Source of the DNA: Neisseria subflava | GTDB taxonomy: Bacteria > Pseudomonadota > Gammaproteobacteria > Burkholderiales > Neisseriaceae | Assembly: GCF_005221305.1 (NCBI RefSeq) | Contig: NZ_CP039887.1 | Coordinates: 1,984,001 to 2,048,000, forward strand | Length of the DNA stretch: 64,000 nt | Direction: 5' to 3' | Shown here: piece by piece, positions 42,232 to 51,226 of the stretch | Layout: each line of letters begins with the position of its first letter | Position numbering within the stretch: position 1 is the stretch's first letter | The notes under the pieces: generated by a model | Database searches by the model: none | The model's input: only the letters and a program-made list of their open reading frames with translations | What the model was told of the DNA's origin: nothing | Translations under genes and position numbers: made by a program

Positions 42232-43761
42232 TTAGACGGCCTTTTGTCCTTCCGCTTCGTCCACCAGCAAAAATGCCGTCAAAGCCAAAGCGGTCAATAC
42301 CGCCGTCAACACCATCGCCCGTCCGTAATTGTCCGCACCGGCGCGTCCGAGATAATCGTAAATCAAAGTGGTCAGCGTCTGCCATTCGGGGCGCGACAGG
42401 AATAATGTGGCCGCAAATTCGCCGATACACGTTGCCGAAGCCAAAGTCAGGCCGCGCCGCAAGGCAGGTTTCAATAAAGGCGCGGTTACATAACAGGCCG
42501 TCTGAAAACCGTTTGCGCCCATAGTGCGCGCCGCCGCTGTGTAATCTTTGGGCAAACCGTCCCACGCGGCCAATACATCTTTGGCCACAAACGGATACGC
42601 CAACAGCGCGTAAGTCGCCGTCAGCAGCCACAGCGAAGCCGTCCACTGCGGATAGAGCAGCAAAACGCCAAACGCGATGCACACGGGCGACACCATAAAC
42701 GGCAAAAACATCAGCGCACGCAACCACGCCATTTGCCGTGCCGCCGCTGCATACAGCACGCCCAAAACCGTCGCCGCCGCCACCGCTGCCGCAGAGAAAC
42801 GGACGGTGTTCCACACTGCCGCCCACATTTGCGCTTCCAGCAAGACTGCCCACGACGAGCCTGCCGATACCGCCTTGAGCCACACCGCCGCCAAAGGCAG
42901 CAGGCAGCACAGTGCCAACATGGCCAATACCGTTGCCGTCAGCCATTTTTCCCAAGCCCATATCGGCGCACGCGGAGGCAAAGGCGAGACCGACTTATCC
43001 ACAGCGACGCGCCTACTCCAATACGCATACAAACCGCCTGCCGCCGCCGTAACCGCCAGCACCAGCCATACCAACACCGACGCACGCGCCATGTCCAATT
43101 CATACGCCACCAGCCGGTAGATTTCTACTTCCACCGTTGCAAAACGTTCGCCGCCGAGCAGCAAGGCCAGTCCGAAGCCTGAAAAACAATATAAAAACAC
43201 CAGGCACGCACCGCCGGCAACCCATGCACGCACCACCGGCCACTCGACCCAGACAAACCGCCGCCACGCGTCCGCGCCCAAAGATTGCGCCGACAGCAAC
43301 CGCGCCTGCGGCACACGCACAAATCCCTGATACGCCGAGCGCACCAAAACCGGCAGGTTGAAAAACACATTGCCGTAAATCAGCAGCCACGGCGTGTCCT
43401 GCCAACCTGCAGCCAGCATGCCGTGTGCGCCAAACAAGGCCAGCACGCCCATGCCCGCCACCAAAGTCGGCATCACAAAAGGCAGCATCAGCAGGCGCAA
43501 AACCGTGCGCCGTCCGGCGAAGTCCATCCGCGCCAGCACCCACGCCGCAGGCACGCCCAAAGCCGTGACCAAGACGCAGGTCAAAACCGCCTGCGCCACC
43601 GTCCAGCCCAAGCGCAGGCGCATATAGTCATCAGCCACCACTTCCGCCCAAGCGCCTTCGCCGTCGTAAAACGCCAGCGACAGCAAAGGCGCGGCCACCA
43701 TGACCGCCAAGAAACCCAAAGGCAGAAGCAACAGCGCAAACCGCCGAATCCAAACCTGCAT
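42232..43761 (-). CDS. Two-domain ABC transporter permease (ThiP/FbpB type)
   Basis: 509-residue inner-membrane protein with two repeats of a six-helix permease domain. EAA-like cytoplasmic loops are visible in each half (LLSAQSLGADAWRRFVWVEWP near residue 160 and YTAAARTMGANGFQTACYV near residue 415). Such fused permeases serve thiamine (ThiP) or ferric iron (FbpB). GGERFATVEVEIYRLVAYEL before the linker resembles ThiP more, but no binding protein or ATPase is adjacent. Substrate therefore uncertain. GC-rich; a DUS lies at the 3' end. Confidence 0.85.
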   Translation of the reverse strand: MQVWIRRFALLLLPLGFLAVMVAAPLLSLAFYDGEGAWAEVVADDYMRLRLGWTVAQAVLTCVLVTALGVPAAWVLARMDFAGRRTVLRLLMLPFVMPTLVAGMGVLALFGAHGMLAAGWQDTPWLLIYGNVFFNLPVLVRSAYQGFVRVPQARLLSAQSLGADAWRRFVWVEWPVVRAWVAGGACLVFLYCFSGFGLALLLGGERFATVEVEIYRLVAYELDMARASVLVWLVLAVTAAAGGLYAYWSRRVAVDKSVSPLPPRAPIWAWEKWLTATVLAMLALCCLLPLAAVWLKAVSAGSSWAVLLEAQMWAAVWNTVRFSAAAVAAATVLGVLYAAAARQMAWLRALMFLPFMVSPVCIAFGVLLLYPQWTASLWLLTATYALLAYPFVAKDVLAAWDGLPKDYTAAARTMGANGFQTACYVTAPLLKPALRRGLTLASATCIGEFAATLFLSRPEWQTLTTLIYDYLGRAGADNYGRAMVLTAVLTALALTAFLLVDEAEGQKAV

Positions 43762-43940
43762 CGATGCGTACCCGAGAATGAAAACGCCTATTTTAGCCCG
43801 AGTTCGGCATAGAAGGTGGTATTCCTGCCCTTGTTTTCAGACGGCCCGGGCAGCCTGACGGATAAAACCGCCGTTTCTTCAAATTTTCCAAATATTTACG
43901 AAATTTCTTCAAAAAGGCAACATAATTGGTTAGGCATTTT

Positions 43941-43949
43941 TGTTACAAT
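43941..43949 (+). promoter_or_regulatory. Extended -10 promoter of the cytochrome b561 gene
   Basis: TGTTACAAT (extended -10: TG, one base, TACAAT), about 46 bases before the ATG; no strong -35. Confidence 0.4.
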
Positions 43950-43994
43950 GCCGCCGATTCAAAAAACCAAACAAATCAAAAACAAGGAAACATT

Positions 43995-44525
43995 ATGACC
44001 ACTACACGTCCACAAACCTACGATGCCGTCGCGCGCGCGTTGCACTGGCTGACCGTACTCGGTTTCATCGGTATCCTCTCCACCATTACCGTTTGGACCA
44101 TCTACGATGGCGAAGAATGGGTCAAATCGCTCTTCGGCGTGCATAAATCCATCGGTTTCATCACGCTGCTGGTGATTGCCGTGCGCATTGTTTGGGCTTT
44201 GCTCAATGCGTCCAAACGTCCTGCCGCCGACAGCTTTGCCGCCAAAGCAGGCCACCTTGCCCTTTACGTCCTCATGCTCGTCGTTCCCGTTATCGGCATG
44301 ATCCGCCAATACGGCGGCGGCCGCGGCCCGTTGAAAGTATTCGGTGTCGAAGTGATGCAGGGTTCGCCTGAAAAAATCGAATGGATGTCCAACCTCGGCA
44401 ATATGGCGCACGGCAAACTCGGCTGGCTGCTCTTCGCGCTTGTCGCCGGCCACATTGCCATGGTCGTTGTTCACCGCATTCAAGGCCACGATGTTTTATA
44501 CCGCATGATCGGCCGTCGTTCTTAA
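43995..44525 (+). CDS. Cytochrome b561 family protein
   Basis: 176-residue membrane haem protein with four transmembrane helices, probably passing electrons between quinol and periplasmic partners. Haem-ligand histidines appear in RALHWLT, GVHKSIGF, AGHLALYVLM and MAHGKLGWLLFALVAGHIAM. The ATG at 43995 follows AACAAGGAAACATT; an upstream frame from 43926 would overlap the predicted promoter and add unrelated residues. Confidence 0.93.
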   Translation: MTTTRPQTYDAVARALHWLTVLGFIGILSTITVWTIYDGEEWVKSLFGVHKSIGFITLLVIAVRIVWALLNASKRPAADSFAAKAGHLALYVLMLVVPVIGMIRQYGGGRGPLKVFGVEVMQGSPEKIEWMSNLGNMAHGKLGWLLFALVAGHIAMVVVHRIQGHDVLYRMIGRRS

Positions 44526-44545
44526 GTGTAAAACGGTAAACAGCC

Positions 44546-44600
44546 AAGGCCGTCTGAAAACAGTTTGACCAAGCAAAAACTGTTTTCAGACGGCCTTTTT
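44546..44600 (+). terminator. Long DUS-pair hairpin after cytochrome b561
   Basis: AAGGCCGTCTGAAAACAGTTT and its complement AAACTGTTTTCAGACGGCCTT flank a short loop and are followed by a T-run. The stem extends about eight pairs beyond the DUS itself. Confidence 0.88.
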
Positions 44601-44682
44601 GTATTTGTGTTAATCTGCAAAAGTAGGGCAGGCGTTTTGCCTGACTGTTGTCTAAATACTGTAACCCGTACCGAGAAACACC

Positions 44683-45687
44683 ATGACTGCTCCCATTCTC
44701 GCCATTACATCCGGCGAACCGGCCGGCATCGGCCCCGACATCTGCCTCGATTTGGCTTTCGCCGATCTTCCTTGCCGCCCCGTTGTTTTGTGTGACAAAA
44801 ACCTGTTGGTGCAAAGGGCCGAACAGCTCGGCAAATCCGTCATCCTGCGCGACTTCCAAGCCCAAGCGGCTGATCCGTTGCCTAAGGGCGAACTCGAAGT
44901 CCTGCATATTCCTTTAGATGCCGAGTGTCGGGCGGGCGAACTCAATCCTGCCAATGCCGCGTATGTGCTCCGACTGCTGGATACGGCGTATCAAGGCATT
45001 TTAGACGGCCTGTTTGCCGGTATGGTTACCGCGCCGCTGCATAAAGGCATCATCAACGATGCCCACGCAGGCAACGGATTTTTCAGCGGCCATACCGAAT
45101 ACCTCGCCGAAAAAAGCCATACCGAACAAGTCGTCATGATGCTGACCGGCGGCGGCCTGCGAGTTGCATTGGTGACCACTCATCTGCCGCTGAAAGACAT
45201 TTCCGCCGCCATTACGAAGCCTTTAATCGAATCGGTTGTCCGCATTCTTGAACACGACCTGCGCCATAAGTTCGGCATAGCCAAACCGGTCATCCTCGTT
45301 ACCGGCCTCAACCCCCACGCGGGCGAAGGCGGCCATTTGGGACACGAAGAAATCGACACCATTATTCCGGCGCTTCATGCCCTGCAGGCCGAAGGCGTAG
45401 ACGCGCGCGGCCCTTATCCGGCCGATACCGTGTTCCACCCCTTCCTGCTCAAAGACGCCGATGCCGTCCTCGCCATGTATCACGACCAAGGGCTGCCGGT
45501 GCTCAAATACGCCGGTTTCGGCGAAGGCGTGAACATCACCCTCGGCCTACCCTTTATCCGCACTTCTGTCGATCATGGCACGGCCTTGAACTTAGCCGGT
45601 ACGGGCAAAGCCGATTCCGGCAGCCTGATTACTGCCGTCCTCGCCGCGCTTGATATGGCGCATAATATGCAGAAACAGGCCGTCTGA
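44683..45687 (+). CDS. pdxA: 4-hydroxythreonine-4-phosphate dehydrogenase
   Basis: Oxidises 4-phospho-hydroxy-L-threonine in pyridoxal-phosphate synthesis. The 334-residue protein starts ILAITSGEPAGIGPDICL, the family N terminus, and shows the divalent-metal histidines in TAPLHKGIINDAHAG, SGHTEYLA and AMYHDQGLPVLKY. A DUS overlaps the C terminus (QKQAV). Complete. Confidence 0.96.
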   Translation: MTAPILAITSGEPAGIGPDICLDLAFADLPCRPVVLCDKNLLVQRAEQLGKSVILRDFQAQAADPLPKGELEVLHIPLDAECRAGELNPANAAYVLRLLDTAYQGILDGLFAGMVTAPLHKGIINDAHAGNGFFSGHTEYLAEKSHTEQVVMMLTGGGLRVALVTTHLPLKDISAAITKPLIESVVRILEHDLRHKFGIAKPVILVTGLNPHAGEGGHLGHEEIDTIIPALHALQAEGVDARGPYPADTVFHPFLLKDADAVLAMYHDQGLPVLKYAGFGEGVNITLGLPFIRTSVDHGTALNLAGTGKADSGSLITAVLAALDMAHNMQKQAV

Positions 45688-45821
45688 AATGTGGAGGCTT
45701 GATCATTTGCAGGCATAATGTGTTCCTGTAACAGCATCATCAGGGGATATTTGCCTGTCGGTTTGATGAAGCCGATAAATGATTGGACAATAATCAGCGT
45801 TTTATTTTAAAAATCATATAA

Positions 45822-45864
45822 AAGGCCGTCTGAAGCCCCATGATTTGGGTTTCAGACGGCCTTT
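45822..45864. terminator. DUS-pair hairpin between convergent pdxA and the S49 peptidase gene
   Basis: AAAGGCCGTCTGAAGCCC and GGGTTTCAGACGGCCTTTT around a short loop; A-run and T-run on both sides allow bidirectional termination. Confidence 0.8.
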
Positions 45865-45876
45865 TGGTTTTTTGGT

Positions 45877-46872
45877 TTACCAAATTTCAGACAAAGTTTC
45901 TTTGACTTTGGCCTTCACTTCCGCACCGAAGCGGCGGCTGAGCATTTTGCTGAAATCGTCTTGCGGCGTGTAGTTGACCAGCTCGGGGGCTTTGACAACA
46001 TCGCGGGCAACGCTGTAAATGCTGCCGAAGTCGTCAATCAGGCCGACCTGTTTGGCTTCTTTGCCGGTGTAGATGCGGCCGCTGAAAACGTCGGGATACT
46101 GTTTGTCTTTCAACCTTGCGCCGCGACCGAGTTTGACGGCTTTGATGAATTCTTGGTGGATATCGCCCAACATGCTTTCCCAAATTTGGGTTTGTGCCGG
46201 TGTTTCAGGCGTGAAAGGGTCTCCCATGCCTTTGTTGCTGCCGGCGGTTTTCAGACGGCGTTTGACACCGGCTTTGTCCATCAGGCCGGTAAAGTCGAAA
46301 CCGCCGCCGATCACGCCGATGCTGCCGACAATGCTGGAAGGGTCGGCGTAAATTTTGTCGGCTGCGGCGGCAATGTAGTAGCAGCCGGAAGCGCACATAT
46401 CTTCGGCAACGAGGTAAACAGGGATGTCTTTGTGTTCGGCTTTGAGGCGGCGGACTTCGTTAAAGGCCGTGTTGGACACGACAGGCGAACCGCCGGGGCT
46501 GTTGGCGCGGATGATGATGGCTTTGGCGTTGCCGTTGTTGTAGGCGGCTTCCATGCTGTCGCGCAGGATTTGGACTTGGTCGTCGATGTCGTTGCCGATT
46601 TCGCCGGTCAGGTCGATAACGGCGGTGTGTTCGCTGCGGGCATGGATACTTGTGGTTTTTCCTTCTTCTTCTGCGAAGCCGAAGATCAGGCTGAGGAAGA
46701 TGAGGACGGCGACGCCGCGCCAGATATTGCGCCAAATGCGGGCGCGGCGCTGTTCTTGGTAGGCGGCGAGGAGGACTTCGCGCAGGGTGTTGCGCTCCCA
46801 GTTGTCGACGGGTGTGGAGGCTGAAGATGGTGTGTTTTGGGCGTCGCCTTCACGGTGGATTCGGTATTGCAT
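45877..46872 (-). CDS. Signal peptide peptidase SppA-like S49 serine protease
   Basis: 331 residues with one N-terminal membrane anchor (WRGVAVLIFLSLIFGFA) and a single S49 domain, i.e. the short form (SohB/SppA36K type) that oligomerises. The region AIIIRANSPGGSPVVSN, the catalytic-Ser motif DMCASGCYYIAAAADKIYA and SSIVGSIGVI are typical. Role: degradation of cleaved signal peptides or membrane proteins at the periplasmic face. Cotranscribed with the lipoprotein gene is possible, but a DUS pair separates them. Confidence 0.9.
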   Translation of the reverse strand: MQYRIHREGDAQNTPSSASTPVDNWERNTLREVLLAAYQEQRRARIWRNIWRGVAVLIFLSLIFGFAEEEGKTTSIHARSEHTAVIDLTGEIGNDIDDQVQILRDSMEAAYNNGNAKAIIIRANSPGGSPVVSNTAFNEVRRLKAEHKDIPVYLVAEDMCASGCYYIAAAADKIYADPSSIVGSIGVIGGGFDFTGLMDKAGVKRRLKTAGSNKGMGDPFTPETPAQTQIWESMLGDIHQEFIKAVKLGRGARLKDKQYPDVFSGRIYTGKEAKQVGLIDDFGSIYSVARDVVKAPELVNYTPQDDFSKMLSRRFGAEVKAKVKETLSEIW

Positions 46873-46926
46873 GATGTGATGTGCTTTCTTGTAGGCAGTC
46901 TGAATGTTCAGACGGCCTTATTGGTT

Positions 46927-47949
46927 TTAGTTGATGGAATAGCCGCGCAGGTATTGTGTACGTTCGCGGGTCATGCGGGTTTCACATTGTAAGCGCAGAT
47001 ATTCTGCTTGCGCAGCGTTGTCTGCGGACGCGGCGGCTTGTTGGCAGTTAAGTTTTTTGCTTTGAATCCAGGCGCGTTGTTCGCCGAGGATTTGTTGTTT
47101 GACATCGCTGTCCATGCCGCCCCAAAGGTCGTTGATCTCGCCGTCTGCCTGACGGTTTTGCGCACGCGCGTTGTCGAGTTCGCTTTGGCTGAGGCCGGGC
47201 AGCTCGTTGCGCGGGGTTTCACGGTCAGGGCGTAGGACTTCGTAGTCTGAATTGTCATCATCATCGGTCAAGCCGATGGCTTGGCTGGCGGCGTTGTTTT
47301 CCAGGATGTCTTGCGGATCAACAGTCGGCGGCTCTTCCGTATTTTGATTTTGCAGCAGCTTGATGGCCTGCTCTTTGGATACAGGCTTGCCGTCTATCAT
47401 GACGATGCTTTTTACGCCGTAGGGCAGCAGGGTGGCGGAAAGGGTTTGGGCCGTGGTGCTCAGGGTGTTGTCTTCGAGAACCGGTTTGCCGTCTTTGTCG
47501 GGGGTGTAGAGCAGAGTGGTGCTGAACGTGTTGTTTTCAAAAGTCAGGTTGCTGCCCATCAGTTTTTGTTCGAGCATGTCGGACAACGGGGTGTTGCCGT
47601 AAATCAGCGGGCTATTGTCTATGGCCGTTTTGAGGATGGTGTCGGGAATGCGGATTTTGAGATTGGCGCGGCAGATGGCTTTGCCGTTGTCTTCGGTTTC
47701 TTTGGGGTCTTCAAGCAGGGTTTCTAATTCGAGGCCGGCGGCGATGATTTTATCGGCATCGACGAATTGGCGGTTGTCATTGCGGGCAAAGGAACGCGCT
47801 TGTTGTTTGAGGGTGTCTTCGATGGTGGTACGGATGTTTTGCAGTGTGGCCGGTTGGGCGCAATCAAGCGCGGCTTTCGGCTCTTCTTTGCTGCATGCGG
47901 CAAGAAGAATCGTGCTTAAAATCAATACGGAAGCGGTTTTTTTGTACAT
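46927..47949 (-). CDS. Lipoprotein with C-terminal LprI-like (DUF1311) domain
   Basis: 340 residues. Lipobox LSTILLAACSKEE gives a lipidated Cys19. The middle region has no family I recognise. The C-terminal ~90 residues (GEQRAWIQSKKLNCQQAA and YLRLQCETRMTRERTQYLRG) have the two-cysteine LprI/DUF1311 pattern, a domain linked to lysozyme inhibition in some proteins. The specific function here is unknown; a lysozyme-inhibitor role is only a family hint. Confidence 0.8.
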   Translation of the reverse strand: MYKKTASVLILSTILLAACSKEEPKAALDCAQPATLQNIRTTIEDTLKQQARSFARNDNRQFVDADKIIAAGLELETLLEDPKETEDNGKAICRANLKIRIPDTILKTAIDNSPLIYGNTPLSDMLEQKLMGSNLTFENNTFSTTLLYTPDKDGKPVLEDNTLSTTAQTLSATLLPYGVKSIVMIDGKPVSKEQAIKLLQNQNTEEPPTVDPQDILENNAASQAIGLTDDDDNSDYEVLRPDRETPRNELPGLSQSELDNARAQNRQADGEINDLWGGMDSDVKQQILGEQRAWIQSKKLNCQQAAASADNAAQAEYLRLQCETRMTRERTQYLRGYSIN

Positions 47950-48054
47950 AGGTACTCCTGAAGATGACGGCCTTTCAGACGGCCTGACGTGCCTATCATA
48001 ACAAAAGCACTTGCAGCAAGTAAATGCGGCAAGTGCTTTTCTATGTCAGACGTA

Positions 48055-49269
48055 TCAGCCTTTGATGACGCTGACAAAGCCGGAGAGGATGGCGGCGTTG
48101 AGTAAGTCAACGAAGAAGGCGCCGACCATAGGTACAATCAGGAAGGCTTTGTGCGACGGGCCGAAAGTTTGGGTAATGGACTGCATGTTGGCAACGGCGG
48201 TCGGGGTGGCACCCAAACCGAAGCCGCAGTGGCCTGCCGCCAATACGGCAGCGTCGTAGTCGCGACCCATGAAGACGTAGGTAACGAACGTAGCGTACAG
48301 AATCATCACGACGGTTTGTACGGCCAAGATGATGGTCACAGGGCCTGCCAGACCGGTCAACTCCCACAGTTTCAGATTCAGAAGAGCCATGGCAAGGAAG
48401 AGCGACAGGGAGGCGTTACCGAATACGTCGATGGCGCGGTCGAACATATTGACTTTGAAGGTTGCAGTCAGGACGTTGCGGATGACCACACCTGCAAACA
48501 GACACCATACGAATTTAGGCAGGTCGAAGAAGGCTTTGTCGTAGCCGTCGACGATTTCGGCAAAAGCCAAACATGCGGCAAACATCGCGAGCGTTTCGAC
48601 AGCGGAGTCAGCCGTAATCAGGCGTGTACGTTGTGCTTTTTCGAAGATGTCGTCGGCAACATCGTTGTCGTCGGATTTGGCAGTTTTGACGACAGGTTTA
48701 CGACTCATTTTGTTGATCAGACGGCGTGCAACAGGACCGCCGATCAAACCGCCGAATACCAGGCCGAATGTTGCAGAAGCCATACCCAAACCGGTTGCGC
48801 CGGTCAGACCGAATTTGCTTTCAAAGTCAGGACCCCATGCGCCGGCTGTACCGTGACCACCGGTCAGGGTAATCGAACCGGTAATCAGGCCAATCAGTGG
48901 ATCCAAGCCCAATGCGCTCGCCAAGCCGACACCGACGAAGTTTTGGACGATGATGAATGCACCCACCACGGCGGTAAAGATAACCAAAGGCAAACCGCCC
49001 GCTTTCAAACGGGAGAAGTCGGCGCTCAAACCGATGGATGTAAAGAAGATAAGCATGAACGCATCTTGCAGCGGTTTTTCAAATTTGAAGCTGACGCCGT
49101 AGGCTTCATGCAGGGCGAACAGGACGATAGCGGCAACCAAACCGCCGGCGACCGGCTCGGGAATATTGAAGTCTCTTAAGAATTTGATTTTTTGAACCAG
49201 AAATTTACCAACCAGCAACACGAGCGTGGCGGCAATCAGTGTGTAATAACTGTTGAATTCCCATTCCAT
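48055..49269 (-). CDS. gltS: Sodium/glutamate symporter GltS
   Basis: 404-residue inner-membrane carrier with about ten helices. ESS-family hallmarks include the glycine-rich re-entrant motifs GHGTAGAWGPDFESKFG and GHCGFGLGATPTAVANMQ, and LVLLVGKFLVQKIKFLRDFNIPEPVAGG at the N terminus (split here as LVLLVGKFL and RDFNIPEPVAGG). Strong RBS AGGAGGTGAAACAAC before the ATG. Its leader has two hairpins. Confidence 0.95.
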   Translation of the reverse strand: MEWEFNSYYTLIAATLVLLVGKFLVQKIKFLRDFNIPEPVAGGLVAAIVLFALHEAYGVSFKFEKPLQDAFMLIFFTSIGLSADFSRLKAGGLPLVIFTAVVGAFIIVQNFVGVGLASALGLDPLIGLITGSITLTGGHGTAGAWGPDFESKFGLTGATGLGMASATFGLVFGGLIGGPVARRLINKMSRKPVVKTAKSDDNDVADDIFEKAQRTRLITADSAVETLAMFAACLAFAEIVDGYDKAFFDLPKFVWCLFAGVVIRNVLTATFKVNMFDRAIDVFGNASLSLFLAMALLNLKLWELTGLAGPVTIILAVQTVVMILYATFVTYVFMGRDYDAAVLAAGHCGFGLGATPTAVANMQSITQTFGPSHKAFLIVPMVGAFFVDLLNAAILSGFVSVIKG

Positions 49270-49301
49270 GTTGTTTCACCTCCTAGAAATGTTTTTCCGA
49301 G

Positions 49302-49356
49302 CATCCGTTTTTGTTCCGGATGTAGTGTGTTTCAACGCTCGGCGTTATCCGCCGAG
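49302..49356 (-). promoter_or_regulatory. Two hairpins in the gltS 5' leader
   Basis: On the minus strand CTCGGCG/CGCCGAG (5-base loop, 49338-49356) is followed by CATCCG/CGGATG (9-base loop, 49302-49322), then the gltS RBS. No known riboswitch consensus recognised; structured leader of unknown role. Confidence 0.45.
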
Positions 49357-49486
49357 TGTCATGGTATTGATGCGCGGACAAGGTGTTTTCAGAAAGAAAT
49401 GAAAACGATGACGTGTCCGTGAAAAATAACTGGCAAATATTAGGGGAATAGTTAAAGTTTGTCAAAAAATGCGTGTGTAAATCTTT

Positions 49487-50893
49487 TCAGACGGCCTTTT
49501 GTCCGATGGCATGATGTGCTTCGCGGCGCCACTGTTCTAATAGGGATGTTAATGATTCGGCCGAAGTGTGGCCGTTGCTGATGGCGGCCTGCAGCCAGTA
49601 GCAGGCGGTCGGAACATGACAGCCGACACCTTGTCCGTGATAGTAAAAACAGGCGAGGTGGTATTGTGCTGAAGGATGGTTTTGTTCGGCAGCGATGGTG
49701 TACCAGTGTGCAGCCGCCCGAGGATCTTGCGCCGTACCGAGGCCGTAATGGTAGATGCGGCCTAAGGCTGCCGCCGCGTTTTTATGGTGGAACTCGGCAG
49801 CTTCCATGTAATTTTTGCGCGCGGCATTATAGTCGGCGGGACGGCCGATGGCATTGGCTTGTGCTTCCGCCAAACGGTATGTGGTTTCGGTTTGTTGTTG
49901 TTGCAGGGCGGTAGTTTTGATTTGTTCGTATTGTTGCGGATGGTACAGCGCGGCGTCGCTGATGAGTTTTTGTGCTGCGGCGGCAGAACCCAGTGCGGCT
50001 GCACGGTGGTAGTAATCGTGTGCGATATGGTTGTCGGCTTTGATGCCGAGGCCGTAGCGGTAGAGGTCGCCCATGATTTTCAGTGCTTCGGAATGGTTTT
50101 TCTCGGCGGCGGCTTTGGCATAGCGCGCCGCTTGGAATGGGTCGCGTTCGGAAAGTTCGCCGGTCAGGGCGTATTGGGCCAGCTTGGCCTGTGCTTCCGC
50201 CTGCTCCTTATCGGCGGCACGACGATACCATTCTAAGGCTTCGGGTTTGCGTTGGGCGGCAAGGAGGTCGGCCAGCAGGATTTGTGCGGCGATGTGGCCG
50301 GCTTGCGCGGCTTGTTTGAGATATTGTTCGGCTTGTGCGTGGTTTGGGTTGATACCTGTACCGTAGAAGTAAATTTGACCGAGTTGCCAGCAGGCGGCAT
50401 TCACGCCGAGCGCGGCCGCTTTTTCGTATTGTTCAATGGCTGTTTCAATGTCGCCTTGTCGTTGATGATGGCGTGCCAGATGGTAATATGCAGGCGCGGC
50501 ATATCGGGCAGCGGCAAGCTCCGCCCAGTAGAGGGATTGTGGATCGTTGCGCTGCGCGTGGTAGCGCATGAGGATTAATTGGGCTTCGAGGTGACCTTGC
50601 TCACCCAGCCAGGCGTAGTCGTTGAGAAGCTGTCCGGTTGGAGTGCCGTTGTGTTCGCGTTGTTGCAGTAGGATAAAGAGTGCCTTGGGATGGCGTTGGG
50701 CCGCGGCGGCTTCCAGCCATGGAAGTGCCTGCTCCGGATGACCGTTTTGCAGCAGATGGTCGCCCAATACAAAAGCAGCTTCCGTATATCCCTGCTCTGC
50801 GGCCTGTTGCAGCAGGGGCAGGGCTTGGGCGGTATTGGATTGTTCCAAAAGGGCGGCGGCTTGCCGGTAGAGGATATCAGGAGCGGCGGTCAT
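49487..50893 (-). CDS. Sel1-like / TPR repeat protein
   Basis: 468 residues made of about ten Sel1-like repeats of ~36 residues, e.g. AACWQLGQIYFYGTGINPNH, ALKIMGDLYRYGLGIKADNH and AQYHLACFYYHGQGVGC (pattern A..LG..Y..G.GV). No signal peptide is evident (MTAAPDILYRQAAALLEQ), so it may be cytoplasmic. It is likely a protein-interaction scaffold; partners unknown. A DUS overlaps the C terminus (GQKAV). Confidence 0.88.
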   Translation of the reverse strand: MTAAPDILYRQAAALLEQSNTAQALPLLQQAAEQGYTEAAFVLGDHLLQNGHPEQALPWLEAAAAQRHPKALFILLQQREHNGTPTGQLLNDYAWLGEQGHLEAQLILMRYHAQRNDPQSLYWAELAAARYAAPAYYHLARHHQRQGDIETAIEQYEKAAALGVNAACWQLGQIYFYGTGINPNHAQAEQYLKQAAQAGHIAAQILLADLLAAQRKPEALEWYRRAADKEQAEAQAKLAQYALTGELSERDPFQAARYAKAAAEKNHSEALKIMGDLYRYGLGIKADNHIAHDYYHRAAALGSAAAAQKLISDAALYHPQQYEQIKTTALQQQQTETTYRLAEAQANAIGRPADYNAARKNYMEAAEFHHKNAAAALGRIYHYGLGTAQDPRAAAHWYTIAAEQNHPSAQYHLACFYYHGQGVGCHVPTACYWLQAAISNGHTSAESLTSLLEQWRREAHHAIGQKAV

Positions 50894-51226
50894 GGTTTGC
50901 GGGCGGATATAAAGTGGAAGACGGATGCTGCGGCATATGGGCGGCGATACCGGTTGAGGGCTTTGTAAAAATATTGCTCGGCATAGTTTTGTAGAGTGTA
51001 TTGCCTTGCTGGCTTATCTTTAGGATGCTTGGCTTGTTATATTGTTTTGCCTGGGGGTACATCCATATTTTGTGCGTTACAAAGGGCTCAGGTTGAGTCG
51101 GTATGCGCTCATGACAGTTCGGTCATTATACTGTTTTTGTAATTTATTGTTAATGATAAATGCAGGTTTTTGTGTTTTATTTACATGGCAGTAGCTAAGG
51201 TATTGATTGCTTCAGGCCGTCTGAAA
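50894..51226. other. Intergenic region between the Sel1 gene and IS481 copy 2
   Basis: ~330 AT-leaning bases with one DUS (about 51214-51225) immediately before the IS. No gene or RNA recognised; it should hold the Sel1-gene promoter. Confidence 0.5.
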
